Below are positions 1 through 5,034 of a stretch of 5,799 nt of DNA, in pieces (within the stretch, counting starts at the first letter, position 1; each line of letters starts with the position of its first letter). Under the pieces are notes generated by a model, which did no database searches, was not told where the DNA came from, and saw nothing but the letters and a program-made list of their open reading frames with translations. The translations under genes and the position numbers were made by a program. The DNA lies in assembly GCA_037444705.1 (NCBI GenBank), contig JBBILY010000170.1:1-5799 (forward strand), given 5' to 3'. This stretch comes from DATCYX01 sp037444705 (GTDB taxonomy: Bacteria > Chloroflexota > Anaerolineae > Anaerolineales > UBA4823).

Positions 1-1896
1 GTCCTGCCTACAGGAGCAGCGTACGCCGGCACCTGGGTATGGGGATACCTAGGAGATATAAATCTTCTGACAGCCCCAAGGGGCACATACATAGGGCCAG
101 TCATTATCGCTACCCGCGACCAAGCAACACAAATCCGATTTATTAACGAATTGAGCGCCGATCACATCGCCTGGAGAGAGTGGACCGACCAGAGCTTACA
201 CTGGGCTAATCCATTAGGAGAGGGCATGTCAATGGAGCACTATTGGGGTCCCATTCCGGCCTGTGTCCATGTGCATGGCGGCGAACTTCCCCCGCTGTTG
301 GACGGTGGGCCGGATTCCTGGTGGACCAGCGACGGCGTTTACAAAGGTCATGCCTACTATACTCATCCCAACGTGCCCGCTGCAGGCAATGAAGCCGTCT
401 ACCGTTACCCCAACACCCAAGAAGCCTCGATGATCTGGTTCCACGATCACCTCTTGGGTGGGACGCGCTTGAATGTTTATGCTGGCCTGGCTGGGGCTTA
501 CCCGATCATTGATCCCGGCTTGGTGCTTCCGACCGGGTTGCATCCTGTTGGCTTGCAGCAAGGCGCCAGCGGTCCCGTGGATTTCCTGATCCCTTTAGTC
601 TTGCAGGACCGCATGTTCGACATCAATGGACAACTTTACTTCCCCAATTTGGGTCTCAACCCTGAACATCCCTACTGGGTGCCAGAGTTCGTCGGTGACA
701 CCATCGTGGTCAATGGTAAGACCTGGCCCTTTTTAAACGTCGAACCTCGGCGCTATCGCTTTTTGTTTGTCAATGGCTCCAATGCCCGCACCTATGAGTT
801 GTTTATTATTAATCCCAAGACTAAAGTCATGGGACCGCCCATGTGGCAAATTGGTACCGATGGCGGTTACCTGGACACACCGGTGCTCATCAACCCCAAC
901 GCCCCCAAGGGCAGCCTGCAGAAGCTGGTGCTGATGCCGGGCGAGCGCGCGGATGTGATTATTGATTTCGCCGGTTATGCAGGTCAAATGCTCATATTGC
1001 GCAATATTGGCAACCATCCTTATCCCAAAGGTGCGCCTCCCGATGGATCAACCCTTGGTCAGGTGCTCCAGTTTCGGGTGGGGCCAGGACCGGTCTCTGA
1101 TGCCAGTTACAGTCCGGCTACGCTCATTCCGCTTCGTCCGCCGATGGTGCGATTGGTTGATCCAGTCGCAGGCAGGCTGGCACCAGGCGTGACTGCCCAC
1201 AAAGTGCGTCAACTTACGCTCAACGAAGTAGTGGGCCTGGGTGGTCCACTTGAAGTTTTGGTGAATAACACGAAGTGGAACGGCAAACGGGGGGATGGCT
1301 CAATCCGAGGCGATTTTACCCCCATCACCGTTGGTGGAGTGACCGAATATTACTCAGAATTGCCCAACGAGGGCGAGACCGAAGTGTGGGAGATCGTCAA
1401 TCTGACCGCCGATGCCCATCCAATTCATACTCATCTGACTCAGTTTCAATTGATCAATCGTCAGAATTTCAACCTCAGCCAGTATAGCCGGGCTTATGCG
1501 GCTGCTTTCCCAGGTGGGTTTTATATCCCGGCTTATGGGCCACCGTTGGATTACAACACGGGCAACCCGCGCGCTCTGGGAGGCAATCCGGATATCACCC
1601 CGTTCTTGCAGGGCCCAATCAAACCCCCAAATCCTAACGAAGCCGGCTGGAAGGATACGGTGATCATGTACCCGGGCCAGGTGACGCGCATTGCTGTGCG
1701 CTTCGCACCGATGAACCTGCCTGTTAATACTCTACCCGAGAACCTGCACTATCCTTTTAACCCGAATGCAGGGCAGCATGGTTTCGTTTGGCATTGCCAC
1801 ATTGTGGACCATGAAGATAATGAGATGATGCGACCCTACGCCGTGAATCCAAAGGCTGGGGTGCAGCGGACCTTTGTCCAAGGGGTTGACTATTGA
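1..1896 (+). CDS. Multicopper oxidase, CotA/bilirubin oxidase-like (5' end outside the window)
   Basis: This is a laccase-type multicopper oxidase that would oxidise a phenolic, bilirubin-like or metal substrate at a type 1 copper and reduce O2 to water at a trinuclear cluster. The frame is open from base 1 (631 residues visible). A TTG at 151 is not a credible start, because residues 11-50 upstream of it already read as cupredoxin domain 1 (GTWVWGYLGD, then TYIGPVIIATRDQATQIRF). All four copper motifs are present, numbered from base 1: HVH at 90-92, HDH at 148-150, HPIHTH at 473-478, and HCHIVDHEDNEMM at 598-610. By analogy to CotA the type 1 ligands are H473, C599, H604 and axial M609. WFHDH followed by TRLNVYAGLAGAY is characteristic of the CotA/phenoxazinone synthase group. 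It is longer than CotA (about 513 residues), mainly from longer loops between motifs 2, 3 and 4. Any signal peptide is outside the window, so export is likely but unseen. The natural substrate cannot be told. Confidence 0.95.
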   Translation, partial: VLPTGAAYAGTWVWGYLGDINLLTAPRGTYIGPVIIATRDQATQIRFINELSADHIAWREWTDQSLHWANPLGEGMSMEHYWGPIPACVHVHGGELPPLLDGGPDSWWTSDGVYKGHAYYTHPNVPAAGNEAVYRYPNTQEASMIWFHDHLLGGTRLNVYAGLAGAYPIIDPGLVLPTGLHPVGLQQGASGPVDFLIPLVLQDRMFDINGQLYFPNLGLNPEHPYWVPEFVGDTIVVNGKTWPFLNVEPRRYRFLFVNGSNARTYELFIINPKTKVMGPPMWQIGTDGGYLDTPVLINPNAPKGSLQKLVLMPGERADVIIDFAGYAGQMLILRNIGNHPYPKGAPPDGSTLGQVLQFRVGPGPVSDASYSPATLIPLRPPMVRLVDPVAGRLAPGVTAHKVRQLTLNEVVGLGGPLEVLVNNTKWNGKRGDGSIRGDFTPITVGGVTEYYSELPNEGETEVWEIVNLTADAHPIHTHLTQFQLINRQNFNLSQYSRAYAAAFPGGFYIPAYGPPLDYNTGNPRALGGNPDITPFLQGPIKPPNPNEAGWKDTVIMYPGQVTRIAVRFAPMNLPVNTLPENLHYPFNPNAGQHGFVWHCHIVDHEDNEMMRPYAVNPKAGVQRTFVQGVDY

Positions 1897-1937
1897 TCTT
1901 GATCACACGGGGTGTGGGAATAACGGTCATTACTTTT

Positions 1938-1963
1938 AGAGGAGGGTGTAAGCCCTCCTCTTT
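1938..1963 (+). terminator. Probable intrinsic terminator of the multicopper oxidase gene
   Basis: AGAGGAGGG (1938-1946) pairs perfectly with CCCTCCTCT (1953-1961). An inner T-G wobble would leave a GTAA tetraloop of the stable GNRA type. The hairpin starts 41 bases after the oxidase stop codon. The following T run is short (three T's, then GG), so termination may be imperfect. On the minus strand the hairpin is followed by A's, which argues that it serves the plus-strand gene. Confidence 0.55.
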
Positions 1964-1984
1964 GGTCTACGAGAAATTGGCTAG

Positions 1985-2029
1985 AAAAACATCTTTAGCG
2001 GCGAGATCGGGAGAGCCTTAATCTCGTCG
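1985..2029 (-). terminator. Possible terminator of the minus-strand jelly-roll gene
   Basis: Positions 1999-2007 (CGGCGAGAT) pair with 2021-2029 (ATCTCGTCG) in a 9-bp stem with one G-T wobble and a 13-base loop. It begins 8 bases past the stop of the minus-strand gene. Read on the minus strand, a TTTTT run (complement of 1985-1989) follows about 9 bases after the stem, further than in a canonical terminator. Placement is good but structure is only moderate. Confidence 0.35.
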
Positions 2030-2036
2030 AAAGCGA

Positions 2037-2801
2037 TTATTTCGAACTGGTAGAAGACACCTCAATCCCACTTACCTCAATCCAGGCAGGCTCTGGGGTG
2101 GGCAGTGTGCCAAAGGTTGGGTGGCCTTGGGGTGGAAAGGCGGCATATTGATTATCAATCCAGATGACCATCCCTAAAGGGGGCTGGGGGACGATAGGTG
2201 TGGATAGCAGCGGAGAGCCATCCAGAAGAAAGGTCACAGCTTCACTTGTCCATTGCAGGTGGTAATCATGCCATTGGGTGGCATCCAACGAGAGTTGAAT
2301 GGCGTCCTGGCGAATGAAACGCCTACCCAGGCGTCGTAGCCAGCAGGCAGCAAAAGGGATGAAAAACAAAGGCGCCAAGGGCACTGCCAGGAGCGTAAGA
2401 AGTGAGGGCCACAGAGGTGATTGAAATGTGGCTGCCAGGTAGCCCTGGGCGGGGAGATCATCGCGCAAGGATAGATAATTAGGCGGTGAGGCGTAGAAGA
2501 ACCAAACCGCATTTGGTAGGGCAGGGAGGTGTCGCTCTCCGCCGAAACCTAAGGAGAAACTGAAGGGGTCATTCCACAAGCCAAAGCCCCAGGTGCCGGC
2601 CAGGTCTGGGCTGGAAACCCGCGCGCGCAGATGGAGGCTGAAGGGAGGATACCAGGGGAAGTTGCCGCGGCTGAGTTGCGCATAGTCGTCTAACTGTGCC
2701 AGGCGATATTGTCCCGCAGGACCCGAGGGAATCTGCAGGCGCCAGGTGTCTTCATCTGGTTGCCAAATACGCGATCCTGGAGTTAGATTGGGCCTCAACA
2801 T
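2037..2801 (-). CDS. Concanavalin-like (GH16/LamG-type) jelly-roll protein with an internal membrane segment, function unknown
   Basis: The 254-residue protein is rich in Trp, Pro and aromatic residues. Residues 175-195 (QWHDYHLQW, then VTFLLDG) match the pattern WHxYxxxWxxxxxxFxxDG typical of GH16 and related concanavalin-like jelly rolls. Residues 55-86 (FSLHLRARV, then GTWGFGLWNDPFSFSLGFG) look like earlier beta strands of the same fold. The GH16 catalytic signature (ExDxxE) is not visible, so enzymatic activity is doubtful; sugar or lipid binding is possible but is inference. Residues about 130-154 form a strongly hydrophobic stretch long enough to cross or dip into a membrane, followed by the basic run LRRLGRRFIR. 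There is no N-terminal signal peptide. ATG at 2801 is preferred because an in-frame TGA lies just upstream (minus strand, 2807-2805). No Shine-Dalgarno sequence precedes it, but a -10-like box sits 7 bases before the ATG. The gene is convergent with the oxidase and divergent from the downstream operon. I do not recognise a named family. Confidence 0.8.
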   Translation of the reverse strand: MLRPNLTPGSRIWQPDEDTWRLQIPSGPAGQYRLAQLDDYAQLSRGNFPWYPPFSLHLRARVSSPDLAGTWGFGLWNDPFSFSLGFGGERHLPALPNAVWFFYASPPNYLSLRDDLPAQGYLAATFQSPLWPSLLTLLAVPLAPLFFIPFAACWLRRLGRRFIRQDAIQLSLDATQWHDYHLQWTSEAVTFLLDGSPLLSTPIVPQPPLGMVIWIDNQYAAFPPQGHPTFGTLPTPEPAWIEVSGIEVSSTSSK

Positions 2802-2816
2802 GGTTCATAGTATAAT
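2788..2816 (+). promoter_or_regulatory. Candidate sigma70-type promoter for the four-gene plus-strand operon
   Basis: A perfect -10 hexamer TATAAT (2811-2816) is preceded, after a 17-base spacer, by TTGGGC (2788-2793), which matches the -35 consensus at its first three positions. Transcription would begin near 2823, giving a leader of about 70 bases before the ATG at 2894. The -35 lies inside the first codons of the divergent minus-strand gene, so the two promoters share DNA and may compete. Confidence 0.5.
2809..2814 (-). promoter_or_regulatory. Candidate -10 box for a leaderless minus-strand transcript
   Basis: Read on the minus strand this is TATACT, with TG two bases before it, and exactly 7 bases separate it from the ATG at 2801. 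That spacing would put the transcription start at or next to the start codon, which fits the absence of a Shine-Dalgarno sequence. No good -35 box is seen at 17-18 bases. It overlaps the plus-strand -10 box. Confidence 0.4.
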
Positions 2817-2842
2817 CAGTTTGGCGAAGGTTTCGAGGTGTA

Positions 2843-2861
2843 GCATATTCGCCGCATATTC
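2843..2861 (+). repeat. Tandem GCATATTC repeat in the operon leader
   Basis: GCATATTC occurs at 2843-2850 and again at 2854-2861, with starts 11 bases apart, about one helical turn. The pair lies about 20-40 bases after the predicted transcription start of the downstream operon, where a bound repressor could act. GGCGAA (2823-2828) and TTCGCC (2848-2853) also form an inverted repeat across this stretch. A regulatory role is inference; the repeat is directly visible. Confidence 0.35.
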
Positions 2862-2884
2862 CAGGCAGGGTTCTGACCTGTGAT

Positions 2885-2889
2885 GGAGG
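2885..2889 (+). promoter_or_regulatory. Ribosome binding site of the metallo-beta-lactamase-fold gene
   Basis: GGAGG lies 4 bases before the ATG at 2894, closer than the usual 5-9 bases. It still supports that ATG: the reading frame and the N-terminal motif (MEISWYG) fit the family from this residue, and the other nearby ATG (2883) is in a different frame. Confidence 0.6.
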
Positions 2890-2893
2890 TATT

Positions 2894-3541
2894 ATGGAGA
2901 TTTCCTGGTATGGGCTTTCGTGTTTTCGCCTGAGCGAACGCGGGCTAGCCACGGTGGTCACAGATCCTTACGACCATACTGTGGTTGGTTATGAGCCTTT
3001 GAGACTGAAAGCAGATATTGTTACGGTAAGTCACGACGCACCTGGGCACAACTTTATCTCAGCAGTGAAGGGAAGAACATGGGTCATCGATGGCCCTGGA
3101 GAATACGAAATTGGTGGCGTTTTTATTACGGGCGTTCAAACCAATGGTAGCGGTAAGCGCGCTGTGGATGAGCCGCGCAACACCCTGTATGTCTTCGATT
3201 ATAATGGGGTTACTGTCGCCCATCTGGGAGACCTGCGCCGTGTCCCCAGTCAGACGGAGATTGAAGCCCTGGGCACAGTGCATGTGGCGCTGGTGCCGGT
3301 GGGTGGTGGAGGTGGGTTAAATGCAGCCAAGGCTGCAGAAGTGGTCAGCCTGTTGGAACCGGGGATTGTGGTGCCTATGCACTACGGCACTCCAGGTTGT
3401 GCGCTCAAACTTGCGCCGTTGAGTAAATTTCTGAAGGAGATGGGATTGACCCATGTTGAGCCCCAGGAGGTTTTGAAGGTTACTCAGTCAACTGTGCCTG
3501 AGGAGACGCGTGTGGTCGTATTGACCTACAGGCCTTCTTAG
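2894..3541 (+). CDS. Metallo-beta-lactamase-fold protein, UlaG-like, with degenerate metal site
   Basis: The 215-residue length and residue order match small UlaG-type metallo-beta-lactamase-fold proteins: MEISWYGLSCFRL at the N-terminus, TDPY at 23-26, the active-site loop at 47-52, GPGEYEIGGVFITG at 67-80, VAHLGDL at 108-114 and PMHYGT at 161-166. Family members usually carry HxHxDH in the active-site loop. Here it reads HDAPGH (47-52), so the second His is Ala and the Asp is Gly. The His expected soon after FITG (often YHD) is also missing (QTNGSG, 82-87). H47, H52, H110, D113 and H163 remain. The usual GHS near the N-terminus is GLS (7-9). The fold is secure, but two-metal hydrolysis is doubtful; it may bind one metal, or act as a binding or structural protein. 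It is cytoplasmic (no signal peptide) and first in a likely operon with mutY. The substrate is unknown. Confidence 0.88.
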   Translation: MEISWYGLSCFRLSERGLATVVTDPYDHTVVGYEPLRLKADIVTVSHDAPGHNFISAVKGRTWVIDGPGEYEIGGVFITGVQTNGSGKRAVDEPRNTLYVFDYNGVTVAHLGDLRRVPSQTEIEALGTVHVALVPVGGGGGLNAAKAAEVVSLLEPGIVVPMHYGTPGCALKLAPLSKFLKEMGLTHVEPQEVLKVTQSTVPEETRVVVLTYRPS

Positions 3542-3566
3542 CCGGAGTGGTTGGCAAACACGCGAC

Positions 3567-3571
3567 AGGAG
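3567..3571 (+). promoter_or_regulatory. Ribosome binding site of the small alpha/beta-barrel gene
   Basis: AGGAG ends 9 bases before the ATG at 3581. This spacing favours that ATG over the in-frame TTG at 3575, which would be only 3 bases away and would add two residues. Confidence 0.65.
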
Positions 3572-3580
3572 TGATTGCAT

Positions 3581-3883
3581 ATGGCAGTTAAACTCTTAAT
3601 GACGTGGGATATTCTCCCTGGACGAGAGCAGGAGTATTTCGAATTTGTGGTGCGTGATTTTATTCCAGGTATCCAGAAATTGGGCCTGGAGCCAAGCGAT
3701 GCCTGGTTTACCATGTATGGAGACCAGCCGCAAATTCTCACTGCAGCCCAATCGTCCAGCTTGGCCACCCTGCAACGCATTCTTGAATCGGCGGATTGGA
3801 AGAATTTAACCCAGAAATTGCTGAACTACGTCGAAGATTTTCATTACAAAGTAGTTCCAGCGCGGGCTGGATTTCAATTATAG
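3581..3883 (+). CDS. Small conserved protein, probable dimeric alpha/beta-barrel (ferredoxin-like) fold
   Basis: The product is 100 residues with no signal peptide or membrane segment. The pattern suggests beta-alpha-beta-beta-alpha-beta: strand KLLMTWDI (4-11), a PGREQEYFEFVVRDFIPGIQKLG helix region (13-35), strands AWFTMYG (41-47) and PQILTAAQS (50-58), helix LATLQRIL then DWKNLTQKLLNYV (61-84), and strand FHYKVVPA (87-94). This is like Dabb/antibiotic-biosynthesis-monooxygenase-type small proteins, which often dimerise and either bind small molecules or have no catalysis. The assignment rests on secondary-structure pattern, not a signature motif, and no catalytic residue can be named. It begins 39 bases after the metallo-beta-lactamase-fold gene and ends 32 bases before the mutY start, so co-transcription is likely. 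It may work with its upstream neighbour, but this is inference. Confidence 0.8.
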   Translation: MAVKLLMTWDILPGREQEYFEFVVRDFIPGIQKLGLEPSDAWFTMYGDQPQILTAAQSSSLATLQRILESADWKNLTQKLLNYVEDFHYKVVPARAGFQL

Positions 3884-3912
3884 AGGATCGGGTTATCCCT
3901 CCCTCTAATTTT
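3881..3912 (+). terminator. Hairpin with T run between the small gene and mutY (attenuator-like)
   Basis: TAGAGG (3881-3886, including the upstream stop codon) pairs with CCTCTA (3902-3907). Inside, GGG (3890-3892) pairs with CCC (3897-3899) around a TTAT loop, separated from the outer stem by a small internal loop. AATTTT follows, ending 3 bases before the mutY ATG at 3916. It could be a partial terminator that lowers mutY expression, or a structure gating its translation start. The stem is interrupted, so strength is uncertain. Confidence 0.35.
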
Positions 3913-3915
3913 GGC

Positions 3916-5034
3916 ATGACTTCTTCATTCACCGAGAGATTACTCTGCTGGTATCGTGAACACGCCCGCGACCTTCCCTGGCGCGGGCGTGATGATCCAT
4001 ATGCAATCTGGGTATCTGAGGTGATGTTGCAACAAACTCAGGTGGAGACGGTCGTCCCGTATTTTGAACGCTGGATGCAACGCTTCCCAAGCATTGCGGA
4101 TTTGGCAGATGCTGATTTACAGGAAGTTTTAGCGTTGTGGGAGGGGCTTGGCTACTATGGCCGTGCTCGTAATCTCCACCGTGCTGCCCGTCTGATTGTG
4201 GAAAAATTCGGCGGGCAGTTGCCTGATGATATAAAAACCCTGCGTCGGTTGCCTGGCATTGGGCGTTACACTGCTGGGGCGATCGCCTCCATTGCATTTG
4301 GTCAGGACGAGGCTGTGCTGGATGGGAATGTACGCCGAGTGATGGCGCGGGTTTTCGATGTGGCTTTGCCTGCCAGGTCCTCTGAATGCGAACACCGTCT
4401 GTGGGAACTGGCAGTAGCACATCTCCCACCGGGAAGGGCGGCTGACTACAACCAGGCGTTGATGGATTTAGGTGCGACCCTTTGTACGCCGCGTGACCCG
4501 CAATGTGCATTGTGCCCTGTGGCAGAGTTGTGTCGGGCCCGCAGGTTAGGTGTCCAGGAGCAACGACCCCTGCCTCAAGCCAGGAAGAACGTGCCTCATT
4601 ATATTGTTACTGCAGCGGTTATACAAGAAGATGGCAAAGTCTTGATCGCTCGTCGCCCGCAAAAGGGGCTGTTGGGAGGCTTATGGGAGTTTCCAGGCGG
4701 TAAACTTCAAGCGGGCGAAGATTTGGCATTATGCTTGCAACGAGAGATTCTGGAAGAGTTAGGCGTAAAAGTGCGCCTCGAAGGCCGCGTGGGTGTGTTT
4801 CGTCATGCTTATACCCATTTCCGAGTAACCCTACATGCCTTTTACTGCTCCTTGGAAGGGGCGCAGAAGCCACGTAGCCTAGAGCACGAGGCTATCCAAT
4901 GGGTAACTTGTGAGGAATTATCTCATTACCCAATGGGCAAAATAGACCGCCGCATTGCTCGCGCTTTAGCGTCAAAGCGCTACATGCAATCTCTATCTCA
5001 TTCAAGCCAGATTGCTACAGATGCTCATCATTGA
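3916..5034 (+). CDS. mutY: A/G-specific adenine glycosylase MutY with intact C-terminal Nudix box
   Basis: MutY excises adenine mispaired with 8-oxoguanine during base excision repair. The 372-residue product has the full glycosylase domain: LPWR (20-23), catalytic Glu35 in SEVMLQQTQV, GLGYYGRARNL (78-88), helix-hairpin-helix LPGIGRYTAGAI (112-123), Asp136 in VLDGNVRR, and a 4Fe-4S cluster motif C190-X6-C197-X2-C200-X5-C206. The C-terminal MutT-like domain (about 228-355) contains the MutY 8-oxoG-recognition style segment HAYTHFR (297-303). It also has a full Nudix consensus GX5EX7REUXEEXGU at 262-284 (G262, E268, R276, E277, E280, E281, G283), which classical MutY proteins such as that of E. 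coli lack. ATG at 3916 is chosen because the frame's upstream TTG (3796) would overlap the preceding gene by 88 bases and add a non-MutY leader. No Shine-Dalgarno sequence is obvious. The end overlaps the next gene by 14 bases. Confidence 0.95.
   Translation: MTSSFTERLLCWYREHARDLPWRGRDDPYAIWVSEVMLQQTQVETVVPYFERWMQRFPSIADLADADLQEVLALWEGLGYYGRARNLHRAARLIVEKFGGQLPDDIKTLRRLPGIGRYTAGAIASIAFGQDEAVLDGNVRRVMARVFDVALPARSSECEHRLWELAVAHLPPGRAADYNQALMDLGATLCTPRDPQCALCPVAELCRARRLGVQEQRPLPQARKNVPHYIVTAAVIQEDGKVLIARRPQKGLLGGLWEFPGGKLQAGEDLALCLQREILEELGVKVRLEGRVGVFRHAYTHFRVTLHAFYCSLEGAQKPRSLEHEAIQWVTCEELSHYPMGKIDRRIARALASKRYMQSLSHSSQIATDAHH
3961..3991 (+). repeat. Perfect 10-bp inverted repeat inside mutY
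   Basis: CACGCCCGCG (3961-3970) is perfectly complementary to CGCGGGCGTG (3982-3991), with an 11-base spacer. It encodes roughly residues 16-26 of MutY and would form a very GC-rich hairpin about 45 bases into the gene. Protein constraint on LPWR lies in the loop, so the arms are not obviously forced by conserved residues. Function is unknown. Confidence 0.5.

Noticed and set aside
151..153. TTG as the start codon of the multicopper oxidase
   Set aside because: The frame is open back to base 1 and the upstream residues are clearly part of cupredoxin domain 1, so this TTG is an internal Leu codon.
1893..1906. FNR-like palindrome TTGAT-CTTG-ATCAC
   Set aside because: It matches nine of ten consensus positions, but it overlaps the oxidase stop codon and is not upstream of any gene on either strand; probably chance.
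2821..2849. Second plus-strand promoter TTGGCG-17-CATATT
   Set aside because: The -10 matches only four of six positions, and a perfect TATAAT with equal spacing lies just upstream.
3796..3915. N-terminal extension of mutY from a TTG start
   Set aside because: It would overlap the preceding gene by 88 bases, has no ribosome site, and the extra residues do not resemble MutY.
3929..4510. Long minus-strand open frame of 193 codons opposite mutY
   Set aside because: It lies wholly antisense to an unmistakable MutY glycosylase domain, and its product is low-complexity with many Pro, His and Ser and no recognisable motif.
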